Notes: a model not told the origin generated them from the letters alone. A DNA stretch of 31,145 nucleotides from Lachnospiraceae bacterium (GCA_900757195.1 CAAEMZ010000031.1:1-31145), one strand, 5' to 3'; numbered from the stretch's first letter, positions 23,601 to 31,067 are shown. Numbers and translations are program-made.

Positions 23601-24164
23601 AATATTTATCCGAAGGACTTTGTCAGCAAGGAAGGCGTTGTGAAGATCCTTGATGATTATAACTCACGGATGGAAGCGGAAGGCAAGGATGAACAGGTCA
23701 TCACTTATACGGATGTGGTCGGAACACTGATGTCCTCGGTCACAGATATTATCGATGTTATCAGCTATGTCCTGATTGCCTTTGTGGCCATCTCACTGGT
23801 CGTATCTTCGATTATGATCGGTGTCATTACCTATATCAGCGTCCTTGAGCGGAAAAAAGAAATCGGTATCCTGCGGGCCATCGGCGCTTCAAAGGGAAAT
23901 ATTTCCCAGGTATTTAATGCCGAAACCTTTATCATCGGCTTCTGTGCAGGACTGATCGGCATCGGAATTACAGCGCTGCTGCTGATTCCGGGCAATGCGC
24001 TGATTCATCATCTGGCGGGAACGGCGGAGGTCAGCGCGGTGCTTCCGGTGGTTCCGGCTGTCATACTTATCGGTTTAAGTGTGCTGCTGACGCTGCTGGG
24101 AGGTCTGATACCATCGAAAAAGGCGGCCAAGAGCGACCCGGTGACAGCGCTGAGAACAGAATAG
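20604..24164 (+). CDS. Fused ABC transporter ATPase/permease (MacB/FtsX type)
   Basis: In this 1186-aa protein the ATPase and permease are fused. Residues 1-225 form a LolD/MacB-type ATPase: Walker A GPSGSGKT (38-45), signature SGGQMQRVAIAR, Walker B ILLADEPTGALD. The first membrane helix lies at about 262-285. A very large external domain of roughly 750 residues follows, then three C-terminal FtsX helices (VISYVLIAFVAISLVVSSIMIG onward) with the LERKKEIGILRAIGASKGNI coupling loop. This type VII ABC layout acts by mechanotransmission rather than classic import. The external part holds a 64-residue tandem repeat. Substrate unknown; antimicrobial peptide resistance or cell-wall work are only possibilities. 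AAGGA lies 10 nt before the ATG. Confidence 0.93.
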   Translation: MLQIKNIHKEYRTGSLVQKALDDVSLNLRDNEFVAILGPSGSGKTTLLNIIGGLDRYDDGDLIINGISTKRYKDRDWDSYRNHTIGFVFQSYNLIPHQTVLANVELALTISGIGKAERTERAKEALKQVGLEEQIHKKPNQMSGGQMQRVAIARALVNNPDILLADEPTGALDSETSVQVMELLKAVAKDRLVVMVTHNPELAEAYATRIVNLRDGKILSDSDAFYVDETELEAPEHRNMGKASMSFLTALALSFNNLRTKKARTLLTSFAGSIGIIGIALILSLSTGVNDYIKNVEEDTLSEYPLQIQSTGFDMTSMMVSDQGTETPGETPEGDIHVVQMVTNMFSTMDSNDLKSLKAYLDGADSGIKDYTNAVEYTYGVEPQIFRQEKDGVRQVHPDKSFDAMGLGASAGSNSMMSMMMSTNVFYEMPENSVLYEKQYDVKAGRWPETYNECVLVLTSGGGISDFLLYTLGLRDPLELDEMIRQFMNEETIHIPPAEGTWNYEDILGTAFKFISRSEAYAYDDAYKVWKNKSEDKEYMKKLMAEAEDLEIVGIVQPKEGANASALSPGIGYPKSLTRYVADIAEKSEIVKAQLGNSSVNVFTNEPFGTQDSEMKSDALFTIDESKLQNAFAFDESALSSGMGGSLAGAFTQAGEGLNLSGMIDLSNISVTLPELPEINMADLVQNIHLSVSADKLAAFTAGIMEGYQAYAKAHPEADYSNLQNDFAAYLETEAAQQILKNHIQSIIQGSGEITVPVETLQGLVRDVMAGYQQFVTENGYTDAGQFDVYFAEYIQTAQAQEILQQYAETLFGNIGDITLTWDQINGLASELASGYQQYAAANRLPDPGKMGDHFLTYLGTEDGQQRITAGLETMVDMAGLQEQIAAPIRTYMQTAMASYGEALGRELENQITAAMQQVTGQLASGMEAAMGQAMQQIGASLQNAMHIDTQAFEEAFQMNMDGEELMELMMSMNSSKTATYESNLKNLGYVDFEVPSGINIYPKDFVSKEGVVKILDDYNSRMEAEGKDEQVITYTDVVGTLMSSVTDIIDVISYVLIAFVAISLVVSSIMIGVITYISVLERKKEIGILRAIGASKGNISQVFNAETFIIGFCAGLIGIGITALLLIPGNALIHHLAGTAEVSAVLPVVPAVILIGLSVLLTLLGGLIPSKKAAKSDPVTALRTE
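22683..23258 (+). repeat. Three tandem 64-residue (192-bp) protein repeats in the ABC exporter
   Basis: The units are residues 694-757, 758-821 and 822-885. Aligned GYQ motifs fall at Y708, Y772 and Y836, exactly 64 residues apart, each followed by a helical block with F/YFA.YL/I.T...QQ-type residues. A degenerate fourth unit keeps Y900 (MASYGEAL). Divergence at DNA level is high, so the duplication is old. Confidence 0.75.
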
Positions 24165-24202
24165 ATTCAATGACAGAATACATATAAAAAAGGAGACGAA
24201 TT

Positions 24203-25210
24203 ATGGAATACGTAACACTTGGAAAAACCGGATTAAAAATTTCGCGTATGGGCTTTGGAGGAATCCCGATTCAGAGAATTGATGCCCAGGGAACAAAAAA
24301 ACTGATGACAGTCATGGCTGAAAAAGGCATTAATTATATCGATTCTGCCAGAGGCTATACGGTCAGCGAAAGCTTTATCGGCGAAGGACTTGAGGGAATC
24401 CGGGACAAATTTGTTCTGGCCACAAAGAGCATGTCCCGGACAAAAGAAGCGATGGCTAAAGACATTGATATCAGCCTTGAAAATTTCCGTACGGATTATA
24501 TTGATTTATATCAGGTGCATAATCCGAGAGTGGAGCAGCTTGACCAGGTCATCGGAGCAGACGGGGCGCTGGAGGCGCTGCTGGAAGCGAAAGAAGCCGG
24601 AAAGATCGGTCATATCGGACTGACGGCCCATTCCCTCGAAGTGTTTGAAAAAGCGCTGGAAATGGACTGGGTGGAAACCATCATGTTCCCGTATAATATT
24701 GTTGAGAGACAGGGCGAAGCGCTGATCCGCCGGTGCCGTGAAAAAAATATCGGGTTTATTGATATGAAACCGCTGGCCGGCGGCGCCATTGAGGATGGAC
24801 GTCTGGCCCTCCGGTTTATCTGTGCAAATCCGGATGTGACGGTGGTCATTCCGGGAATGTATGATGTTTCCGAAATTGAAAAAAATATCGAAGCGGTTGA
24901 AGATACAACACCTCTGACAGGGGAAGAACTGGAGGGAATGGAGGCTGTGAGAAAGCAGCTCGGCACCAATTTCTGCCGTCGGTGTAATTACTGCCAGCCG
25001 TGTACCGTCGGTATTAATATTTCCGGCTGTTTCCTGTTCCAGGGATATCTGGACCGCTATGGACTGGAGGACTGGGCACGGGACCGCTATGCGACGATTC
25101 CGGTAAAGGCTGGCGCCTGTGTGGAATGTGGGGAATGTGAGACACGGTGTCCGTATAATCTGCCAATCCGCGAAATGCTGAAAAAATGTGCGGCGGCTTT
25201 TGGCGAATAA
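24203..25210 (+). CDS. Aldo/keto reductase with C-terminal 4Fe-4S domain
   Basis: The 335-aa protein has an N-terminal aldo/keto reductase barrel with the catalytic set D47, Y52, K75 and H106 (IDSARGY, ATKSM, YQVHNPR). Its C-terminus carries two cysteine groups: C258, C261, C264 and C267 (CRRCNYCQPC), and C306, C309, C312 and C316 (CVECGECETRCPY). The second is a clear 4Fe-4S ferredoxin-type motif and the first may hold another cluster. This fused type is frequent in anaerobic Clostridia; the substrate is unknown. AAAAGGAG lies just upstream of the ATG. There are only 38 bp after the ABC exporter stop and no promoter was recognised, so it may be cotranscribed with it. Confidence 0.94.
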   Translation: MEYVTLGKTGLKISRMGFGGIPIQRIDAQGTKKLMTVMAEKGINYIDSARGYTVSESFIGEGLEGIRDKFVLATKSMSRTKEAMAKDIDISLENFRTDYIDLYQVHNPRVEQLDQVIGADGALEALLEAKEAGKIGHIGLTAHSLEVFEKALEMDWVETIMFPYNIVERQGEALIRRCREKNIGFIDMKPLAGGAIEDGRLALRFICANPDVTVVIPGMYDVSEIEKNIEAVEDTTPLTGEELEGMEAVRKQLGTNFCRRCNYCQPCTVGINISGCFLFQGYLDRYGLEDWARDRYATIPVKAGACVECGECETRCPYNLPIREMLKKCAAAFGE

Positions 25211-25220
25211 GAGGTGTAAG

Positions 25221-25257
25221 AAAGGTGATTTTCCGATTTTGGAAAATCACCTTTTTT
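25221..25257. terminator. Bidirectional terminator between the aldo/keto reductase and pdxT
   Basis: A 14-bp perfect stem (25221-25234 with 25241-25254) has a 6-nt loop, followed by Ts on the plus strand and a shorter, interrupted T-run leftward. Confidence 0.9.
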
Positions 25258-25294
25258 ATATATAGGTCCGCTTTTATATATGGATCTGCCGGAA

Positions 25295-25855
25295 TCAGAT
25301 ACGGTTCAGAAACATCTGATGGATACGCGGATCACCGTCCAGCTCGGGATGGAAAGAAATTCCCATCTGATTTTTATAGGCGGCGCCGACGATGTGCCCG
25401 TCAACCTGTGCAAGAATTTCCGCATCTTCGCTGACGCTGTCAATATAAGGGGCGCGGATAAAGGTCATCGGTATTTCACCGACATGGGCGAAGCGTCCGC
25501 GGGTGTGAAAACTTCCAAGCTGGCGTCCGTAAGCATTGCGGCGGACAGTGACGGGCATGGTGCCGAAATAGACATGGTCATCATTGGAGAGTTTTTCAGC
25601 GAGGAGGATCAGCCCGGCACAGGTGGCAAGGACGGGAAGCCCTTCCTGAATTTCTGCTTTGAGGGGGTCGAACATATCCAGTTCCCTTAAAAGCTTTCCC
25701 TGGACGGTGCTCTCACCGCCGGGAAGAATCAGGCCGTCAATGGCTGTTTTTAAATCCTCTTTTTTTCTCAATTCAATATAATCTGCATTTAACTTCTCAA
25801 GGAGCTTTCCGTGTTCTGCAAAGGCGCCCTGAACGGCGACAATTCCGATACGCAT
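25295..25855 (-). CDS. pdxT: Pyridoxal 5'-phosphate synthase glutaminase subunit
   Basis: PdxT (186 aa) is the glutamine amidotransferase half of the PLP synthase; it frees ammonia from glutamine for PdxS. The triad is C79 (LATCAGL), H169 and E171 (SFHPEL), and GGESTV is the oxyanion/binding region. The start at 25855 gives MRIGIVAVQGAF, the family N-terminus, 1 nt after the pdxS stop. A longer frame from 25900 is rejected. GGGGGAAA upstream can serve as the ribosome-binding site, and coupling to pdxS is likely. Confidence 0.97.
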   Translation of the reverse strand: MRIGIVAVQGAFAEHGKLLEKLNADYIELRKKEDLKTAIDGLILPGGESTVQGKLLRELDMFDPLKAEIQEGLPVLATCAGLILLAEKLSNDDHVYFGTMPVTVRRNAYGRQLGSFHTRGRFAHVGEIPMTFIRAPYIDSVSEDAEILAQVDGHIVGAAYKNQMGISFHPELDGDPRIHQMFLNRI

Positions 25856-25856
25856 A

Positions 25857-26732
25857 TTATTTCCCCCGTTCAGCCATAAGAATTTCGATTTCCTGGGCAT
25901 TAATACCGACCATGGCTTCCCCTAAATCCTCGGAGAGTTCGGCAATCATTTTTGCATCGGTAAAGTTGGTAACGGCTTTGACGATGGCATTGGCCCGTTT
26001 TTCCGGATTACCGGATTTAAAAATACCGGAGCCGACAAAGACGCCCTCGGCGCCGAGCTGCATCATCAGCGCGGCATCCGCCGGTGTGGCAACGCCGCCG
26101 GCAGCAAAATTGACGACCGGAAGACGGCCATTGTCGTGGACATATAAGACGAGGTCGTAAGGTACCTGAAGCTTTTTTGCTTCGTCGAAAAGTTCGTCTT
26201 CGCGCATGGAAGTGATCTGAGCGATCTGTCGGTTCATTTTTCGCATATGGCTGACAGCCTGAACGATATCGCCGGTTCCGGGTTCACCTTTTGTACGGAT
26301 CATGGATGCACCCTCACTGATGCGCCGCAGAGCTTCTCCCAAATCCTTTGCACCGCAGACAAAAGGCACCTGAAATCTGGTTTTATCAATATGATAAACG
26401 TCATCTGCCGGAGTCAGCACCTCGCTTTCGTCGATATAGTCGATTTCAATGGCTTCCAGGATCTGCGCTTCCACAAAGTGGCCAATCCGGCATTTTGCCA
26501 TAACGGGAATAGTCACGGCCTCCTGAATACCGCGGATCATTTTCGGATCACTCATACGGGCAACACCACCGGCAGCACGGATATCTGCAGGGATACGTTC
26601 CAGGGCCATGACGGCGCAGGCGCCTGCATCCTGAGCGATCCGGGCCTGCTCCGGAGTGGTAACGTCCATAATGACGCCGCCCTTTAACATCTGTGCGAGT
26701 TCTTTATTCAGGGTATATCTTTCATTGTTCAT
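25857..26732 (-). CDS. pdxS: Pyridoxal 5'-phosphate synthase lyase subunit
   Basis: PdxS (291 aa) builds PLP from ribose 5-phosphate, glyceraldehyde 3-phosphate and ammonia. The catalytic lysines are K80 (PVMAKCRIGH) and K148 (MIRTKGEPGTG), with D23 in IMDVTT. AAAGGAGT (plus strand 26741-26748) is 8 nt before the ATG, and 7 extra residues from an upstream in-frame start are not needed. It lies in an operon with pdxT, and divergent pdxR indicates cofactor-responsive control. Confidence 0.98.
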   Translation of the reverse strand: MNNERYTLNKELAQMLKGGVIMDVTTPEQARIAQDAGACAVMALERIPADIRAAGGVARMSDPKMIRGIQEAVTIPVMAKCRIGHFVEAQILEAIEIDYIDESEVLTPADDVYHIDKTRFQVPFVCGAKDLGEALRRISEGASMIRTKGEPGTGDIVQAVSHMRKMNRQIAQITSMREDELFDEAKKLQVPYDLVLYVHDNGRLPVVNFAAGGVATPADAALMMQLGAEGVFVGSGIFKSGNPEKRANAIVKAVTNFTDAKMIAELSEDLGEAMVGINAQEIEILMAERGK

Positions 26733-26779
26733 AGTATTGGACTCCTTTATCATTGTACTTTACAAAAGTTATGCTATGA

Positions 26780-26808
26780 ATTATAATCTATTTTGACCAT
26801 ATGAAAAT
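26780..26808 (-). promoter_or_regulatory. Promoter of pdxST (clear -10, weak -35)
   Basis: A perfect TATAAT (26785-26780) lies on the minus strand. The best -35 (ATTTTC at 26808-26803, 17-bp spacing) is poor, as expected for a promoter that needs activation. A second box TACAAT near 26752 would start transcription within the ribosome-binding site and is less likely. Confidence 0.45.
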
Positions 26809-26821
26809 AATCAGATAAAAT
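26793..26821 (+). promoter_or_regulatory. Sigma-A promoter of pdxR
   Basis: TTGACC (26793-26798) and TAAAAT (26816-26821) are spaced by 17 bp. The -35 overlaps the left arm of the TGACCAT/ATGGTCA inverted repeat. Confidence 0.55.
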
Positions 26822-26837
26822 ATATTTAAAATGGTCA
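26794..26837. promoter_or_regulatory. Candidate PdxR operator in the pdxR-pdxST intergenic region
   Basis: TGACCAT (26794-26800) and ATGGTCA (26831-26837) are a perfect 7-bp inverted repeat. TCAGAT is also directly repeated at 26811-26816 and 26835-26840. The left arm covers the pdxR -35 and lies between the pdxST -35 and -10. Binding is inferred, not shown. Confidence 0.5.
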
Positions 26838-26857
26838 GATGAGAGGGGGATTCCCAA

Positions 26858-28264
26858 ATGTTAACCTATTCTTTTGTCGATTTAGGGTCAGACAGTTTGT
26901 ATGAACATTTATATAAATCCATAAAAAATGACATTATTAACGGAAAATTAAGGGCGGGGGACAAGCTGCCGTCAAAGCGGAGTTTTGCAAAGAATCTGAA
27001 TATAAGTACCATTACGGTGGAAAATGCCTATGCCCAGTTAATGGCCGAAGGCTATATTTATTCAATCCCGAAAAAGGGCTATTTTATTTCCGAAGTCAAA
27101 TCCTTTAAAGAAGCCAAAGCCAGAGAGAAGCGCGAGACAGTGCTTCCGGTTCCGGAAGAACCCCATTATTTTGCAGATTTTATCAGCAACCGGACCAATC
27201 ATGAAAATTTCCCTTTTTCTGTCTGGGCAAAGCTGGTCCGTGAAATGGTGTCCGGCGAGAGTGCCACCCTGCTTCAGCCGCCGCCGGTGGGCGGGATTCC
27301 GGAGCTTCGGAAAGCCATTGCAGATCATCTGTATGCCTTTCGAGGTATTGGTGTATCACCGGAGCAGATTATTATCGGTGCGGGAACGGAATATCTCTAC
27401 GGACTTTTAATCCAGCTTTTCGGCAATACGGCCATTTATGCCATTGAAGATCCGGGATATGCAAAAATTTCCAAAATCTACGAAAGCCATGGGGTCCGGG
27501 TGCGGCACATACCGATGGATGAAAACGGTATCCGGACGGAAGTGCTGGAGGCTTCGGCTTCGGACATTCTGCATTTATCGCCGTCACATCACTATCCGAC
27601 GGGCATCGTAACGTCCATCAGCCGGAGGTATGAGCTTCTGGGCTGGGCTTCAAAAAGTGAAAAGCGTTATATCATCGAGGATGATTATGACAGCGAATTC
27701 CGTCTTCTTGGACGGCCGATTCCGGCGCTGCAGAGCATTGATGTGATGGATAAGGTAATCTATATGAATACGTTCAGCAAAAGTCTGTCTTCGACGATCC
27801 GTATCAGTTATATGGTGCTGCCGGAGAAGCTTCTGAAAATGTTTTATGCGAAGCTGGGTTTTTATTCCTGTACCGTATCCAATTTTGAACAGTATACGCT
27901 GGCCCGGTTTATTTCCGGCGGGTATTTTGAAAAGCATATTAACCGGATGCGGAATTATTACAGGAATCAGCGGGATATGCTGCTGGAAAGCATCCGGAAA
28001 AGCTCGCTGCAGGGTCAGATTGAGATCAAAGAAGAAAATGCCGGACTTCATTTTCTGATGGAGATTTCCACAGAGATGACCGATGAAGCGCTGGAACACT
28101 CAGCCGCAGAGGCCGGAATAGGTATTTCCTGTCTGTCAAAATACTACCGCCATCCCGATGCGGCGAAGCAGCATGTGGTCGTTTTGAATTATTCCGGTGT
28201 GGAGCGGGAGCGGATGGACGAGGCGATGAAACGGCTGAGCCGGTGTCTGAAAAATCCCGATTGA
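26858..28264 (+). CDS. pdxR: MocR/GntR-type regulator, PdxR
   Basis: The 468-aa protein joins a GntR winged helix-turn-helix (about 12-78: LPSKRSFAKNLNISTITVENAYAQLMAEGYI) to a full aminotransferase-like domain with PLP lysine K308 (MNTFSKSLSSTIRISYM). This is the MocR architecture; PdxR members sense PLP and control pdxST, which is divergent here. PdxR usually activates pdxST and represses itself. AGGGGG lies 8 nt before the ATG. It could regulate something else, but the divergent arrangement and shared intergenic repeat favour PdxR. Confidence 0.92.
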   Translation: MLTYSFVDLGSDSLYEHLYKSIKNDIINGKLRAGDKLPSKRSFAKNLNISTITVENAYAQLMAEGYIYSIPKKGYFISEVKSFKEAKAREKRETVLPVPEEPHYFADFISNRTNHENFPFSVWAKLVREMVSGESATLLQPPPVGGIPELRKAIADHLYAFRGIGVSPEQIIIGAGTEYLYGLLIQLFGNTAIYAIEDPGYAKISKIYESHGVRVRHIPMDENGIRTEVLEASASDILHLSPSHHYPTGIVTSISRRYELLGWASKSEKRYIIEDDYDSEFRLLGRPIPALQSIDVMDKVIYMNTFSKSLSSTIRISYMVLPEKLLKMFYAKLGFYSCTVSNFEQYTLARFISGGYFEKHINRMRNYYRNQRDMLLESIRKSSLQGQIEIKEENAGLHFLMEISTEMTDEALEHSAAEAGIGISCLSKYYRHPDAAKQHVVVLNYSGVERERMDEAMKRLSRCLKNPD

Positions 28265-28289
28265 CAGCCGGAGGCTTTCGTGTTAGGCT
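28261..28289 (+). promoter_or_regulatory. Promoter of the ABC-F leader (consensus -35, extended -10)
   Basis: A perfect TTGACA (28261-28266) is spaced 17 bp from TAGGCT (28284-28289), which is preceded by the extended -10 TGT. The -35 overlaps the pdxR stop codon. The start is predicted near 28296. Confidence 0.6.
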
Positions 28290-28335
28290 AAATAATAAAG
28301 AAATAAGACAAAAATCATGGATTGGAGATGGAAGA

Positions 28336-28359
28336 ATGAAGATGACTTCTTGCAGATAA
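28336..28359 (+). CDS. Possible regulatory uORF, MKMTSCR
   Basis: The ATG has GGAG (28324-28327) 8 nt upstream and the frame ends at a TAA. It lies about 40 nt after the predicted transcript start and well before the terminator. A leader peptide at which antibiotic-bound ribosomes pause is the expected function; a competing 49-codon frame from 28317 lacks a good ribosome-binding site. Confidence 0.4.
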   Translation: MKMTSCR

Positions 28360-28509
28360 TGAAATTGATATCAGTACACAAAACGGACATCGCTGACAGA
28401 GGCGGTGGCATTTCGTGTGCGTGCAGGAAGAGAATCTTTCGTCAATCCGGAATATCTATATCGTGAGGCTGGCCCTTCGGGGGCAGTCGTCTATGGTTGT
28501 GAAAAGTTT

Positions 28510-28539
28510 AAGGCGCAGGATATCTGGGCCTTCTTTTTT
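28510..28539 (+). terminator. Intrinsic terminator in the ABC-F leader
   Basis: AAGGC (28510-28514) pairs with GCCTT (28528-28532). A G-G mismatch and an inner CAG/CTG stem with a 5-nt loop follow. A T-run spans 28534-28539. It ends 10 nt before the Shine-Dalgarno. Confidence 0.6.
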
Positions 28540-28562
28540 GCACGCAGGAAAGGAGGCTTCGG

Positions 28563-30065
28563 ATGGCTTTAATTGAAGTAAAAAATTTAAGCTTTTATTA
28601 TGAAGGCAGTTATGATTATGTTTTTGAAAATGTAAATTTCCGGATAGATACCCAGTGGAAACTGGGTCTGGTCGGGCGAAACGGCCGGGGAAAGACAACG
28701 CTCTTAAAATTGCTTATGGGGAAAATGGCCTGTCAGGGGGAAATCATCACCAATGCGGTATTTGATTATTTTCCCTTTGAGGTAAAAGATAAAAGCCGGA
28801 ATACGGAAGAAGTGTTGGAGGCGCTGGATCCGTCCTGTGAATTCTGGAAAATCTGCCGGGAGCTGAATCTGATCGGGGTGGATGCCGAGGTGCTGTTCCG
28901 GCCCTTTGAGACATTGAGTCATGGGGAACAGACAAAGGTACTGCTCGCACTGCTTTTTGCAAAGGAAAATCATTTTCTGCTCATTGACGAACCGACCAAC
29001 CATCTGGATATGGAAGCGAGAACCGCGGTCAGTCAATATCTGAGCCGGAAAAAAGGATTTATCCTCGTATCCCATGACCAGTATTTTCTGGACAGTTGTG
29101 TGGATTATATTCTGGCGATCAACCGGAATTCCATTGATGTGGAACGGGGGAATTTTTCAGTCTGGTGGATGAACCGGCAGCGGAAGGATGCCCACGAGCA
29201 GGCTGAAAACGAACGTCTGCAAAAGGATATCCGACGCCTGAAGTCGGCGGCGGGGCAGGCCGGAAAGTGGGCGGACGATGTGGAATCCACAAAAATCGGA
29301 AAAAAATCCGGAATGAACGAAAAGCATAAGGGCGACAGCAGGGCTTACATCGGTGAAAAATCCCGCCGCATGCAGCAGCGCCGGAAAAATCTGGAACGGC
29401 GTCAGCAGCAGGAAATCGAAGAAAAAGAAAATCTGCTGCAGGATTTGGAAACGGTGGAAGATCTGACCGTAAAACCGCTGGCCCATCATAAAAAATATCT
29501 GGCGGAGCTTGAAAACCTGGAAATATATTATGGTGAAAAAAAGGTATGCGGCCCTCTGGATATCCGGATTGAACAGGGAAAACGGATCGCTCTGGCCGGG
29601 AGAAACGGCAGCGGAAAGTCAAGTATTTTAAAACTGATTCTTGGCGAAACGCTTTCATGGCGGGGGAATTTTTCCATGCCGTCCGATTTAAAGATTTCCT
29701 ATGTGCCCCAGGATACATCGGAACTTCGCGGGTCTCTGGCATCGTTTATTCAGGCGGGGAATATTGACAAAACCCTCTTTTTAACGATTCTGAGGAAGAT
29801 GGATTTTTCAAGGGAGCTGTTTGAAAAACCAATGGAAAGCTACAGCAGCGGTCAGAAGAAAAAAGTCCTTCTGGCCGGAAGTCTCAGTGAATCCGCTCAT
29901 TTGTACATCTGGGATGAACCGTTGAATTATATCGATATATTTTCACGGATGCAGCTTGAGGCTTTTATAAAAAAGGTGCAGCCGACGATGCTGATCGTGG
30001 AGCATGACCGGAAATTTGTTGAAAATGTTGTAAATTCCGTCATTTCGGTGGATGACGAATATTGA
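28563..30065 (+). CDS. ABC-F ribosomal protection protein, Lsa-like
   Basis: The 500-aa protein has two ABC cassettes and no membrane segment. NBD1 has Walker A GRNGRGKT (38-45), signature LSHGEQ (118-123) and Walker B LLIDEP with E143. A long linker at about 195-305 (KIGKKSGMNEKHKGDSRAYIGEKSRRMQQR) is the antibiotic resistance domain region that enters the ribosomal E site toward the peptidyl-transferase centre. NBD2 has GRNGSGKS (346-353), SSGQKKK and LYIWDEP. Length, the GRGKT motif and the linker fit Lsa/SalA-type proteins, which protect against lincosamides, streptogramin A and pleuromutilins. The drug spectrum is inferred. AAAGGAGG is 6 nt before the ATG. Confidence 0.88.
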   Translation: MALIEVKNLSFYYEGSYDYVFENVNFRIDTQWKLGLVGRNGRGKTTLLKLLMGKMACQGEIITNAVFDYFPFEVKDKSRNTEEVLEALDPSCEFWKICRELNLIGVDAEVLFRPFETLSHGEQTKVLLALLFAKENHFLLIDEPTNHLDMEARTAVSQYLSRKKGFILVSHDQYFLDSCVDYILAINRNSIDVERGNFSVWWMNRQRKDAHEQAENERLQKDIRRLKSAAGQAGKWADDVESTKIGKKSGMNEKHKGDSRAYIGEKSRRMQQRRKNLERRQQQEIEEKENLLQDLETVEDLTVKPLAHHKKYLAELENLEIYYGEKKVCGPLDIRIEQGKRIALAGRNGSGKSSILKLILGETLSWRGNFSMPSDLKISYVPQDTSELRGSLASFIQAGNIDKTLFLTILRKMDFSRELFEKPMESYSSGQKKKVLLAGSLSESAHLYIWDEPLNYIDIFSRMQLEAFIKKVQPTMLIVEHDRKFVENVVNSVISVDDEY

Positions 30066-30090
30066 CGTCCTGAATATTCTATGTTATGAT
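30062..30090 (+). promoter_or_regulatory. Sigma-A promoter of the DegV gene
   Basis: TTGACG (30062-30067) and TATGAT (30085-30090) are spaced by 17 bp, with an extended -10 TGT. The -35 overlaps the end of the ABC-F gene. Confidence 0.65.
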
Positions 30091-30126
30091 TGCTAGTAAT
30101 GAAAACTACGTATGGAGGAAGTAACC

Positions 30127-30966
30127 ATGGATTATCGCATAATTGCTGACAGTTGTCTTGATTTGACACCGGAGATGAAAGAGGAAGGGAAGATTCAGAT
30201 TGTCCCGCTGATATTACAGGTCGATGGTGTGGACTTTATCGACGATGCTTCTTTTGACCAGAAAAAGTTTATTAAGGCTGTGGCAGATTTTGAAGGCTGC
30301 CCGAAATCCAGTTGTCCTTCCCCGGAAGATTATAAAAAAGCCTTTGGTGAAGATGAGATTCCGGCTTTCTGCGTAACCTTATCTGCGGAGTTAAGCGGCT
30401 CGTATAACAGCGCGGTCCTCGGCCAGCGGCTGGTGCAGGAGGAATTTCCGAATAAAAAGGTTCATATTTTTAATTCGCGTTCCGCATCTGCCGGTGAAAC
30501 TCTGATTGCCATGAAGGTTCAGGAACTTGCGGAATCGGGCATGGACTTTGAAGAAGTCGTTGAAAAGACCGAGGAATTTATCCGTCATCAGGATACGATG
30601 TTTGTCCTTGAAAATCTGGACACGCTCCGTAAAAACGGACGGCTCAGCGGCATGAAGGCCACACTGGTCAGCGTGCTGAATATTAAACCGGTCATGATGG
30701 CGACACCGGAGGGGACGATCGAGCAGTGCAGCCTTGGACGGGGAACTAAAAAGGCGCTCAAAAAGATGGTTGAAGAAGTCGGTAAAAAAGTATCCGATAT
30801 GGAGCAGAAGATTTTTGCAATTTCCCACTGCAATTGTCCGGAACGGGCAGCTTTCGTGCAGGAAGAAGTAAAACGGCTTTACAGCTTTAAAAAAATCGTT
30901 ATTGCGGATACAGCGGGAGTAAGCACCATGTATGCCAATGACGGCGGTATTGTAATTTCATTTTAA
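30127..30966 (+). CDS. DegV family fatty-acid-binding protein
   Basis: This 279-aa EDD-fold protein belongs to the DegV/FakB family, which binds a fatty acid and, for FakB members, presents it to the kinase FakA. The N-terminal ADSCLDLTPEM and the ligand loop CVTLSAELSGSYNSAVLG are characteristic, along with ENLDTLRKNGRLSG and the C-terminal GVSTMYANDGGIVISF. No fakA gene is in the window. GGAGG (30115-30119) lies 7 nt before this ATG; the ATG at 30112 overlaps that site and is not used. Confidence 0.93.
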   Translation: MDYRIIADSCLDLTPEMKEEGKIQIVPLILQVDGVDFIDDASFDQKKFIKAVADFEGCPKSSCPSPEDYKKAFGEDEIPAFCVTLSAELSGSYNSAVLGQRLVQEEFPNKKVHIFNSRSASAGETLIAMKVQELAESGMDFEEVVEKTEEFIRHQDTMFVLENLDTLRKNGRLSGMKATLVSVLNIKPVMMATPEGTIEQCSLGRGTKKALKKMVEEVGKKVSDMEQKIFAISHCNCPERAAFVQEEVKRLYSFKKIVIADTAGVSTMYANDGGIVISF

Positions 30967-30978
30967 TAAAATGAATCG

Positions 30979-31006
30979 GGGCCCGGAGAAATCCGGGCCC
31001 TGTTTG
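30979..31006 (+). terminator. Terminator after the DegV gene
   Basis: A 9-bp GC-rich stem (30979-30987 with 30992-31000) has a GAAA tetraloop. The T-tract is short and interrupted (TGTTTG), so efficiency is uncertain. Confidence 0.7.
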
Positions 31007-31007
31007 C

Positions 31008-31037
31008 GTATAAATCGAAGAGCCGCCACACATACTA
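31008..31037 (+). promoter_or_regulatory. Consensus forespore (sigma G/F) promoter
   Basis: GTATA (31008-31012), 18 bp, then CATACTA (31031-31037): a full match to the B. subtilis sigma G consensus GHATR-N18-CATNHTA. The predicted start is near 31045, ahead of the ATG at 31068. Confidence 0.65.
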
Positions 31038-31067
31038 TCCGTAGATTTCAGGATGGAGTGTGACGTC

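Larger units (their letters stand above)
28296..28562 (+). promoter_or_regulatory. Attenuator-like leader of the ABC-F gene
   Basis: This non-coding leader of about 267 nt holds a 7-codon uORF (28336-28359), a hairpin with a UUCG loop (28467-28475 with 28480-28488), an intrinsic terminator (28510-28539), and an 8-bp long-range complement between 28418-28425 (TGCGTGCA) and 28539-28546 (TGCACGCA). The AAAGGAGG of the ABC-F gene follows at 28549-28556. The layout resembles ribosome-mediated attenuators of ABC-F genes such as vmlR and lmo0919, in which drug-stalled ribosomes prevent termination. Confidence 0.6.

Noticed and set aside
28317..28464. A 49-codon ORF in the ABC-F leader
   Set aside because: It has no convincing ribosome-binding site and overlaps the better-signalled MKMTSCR uORF in another frame. 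It may be chance.
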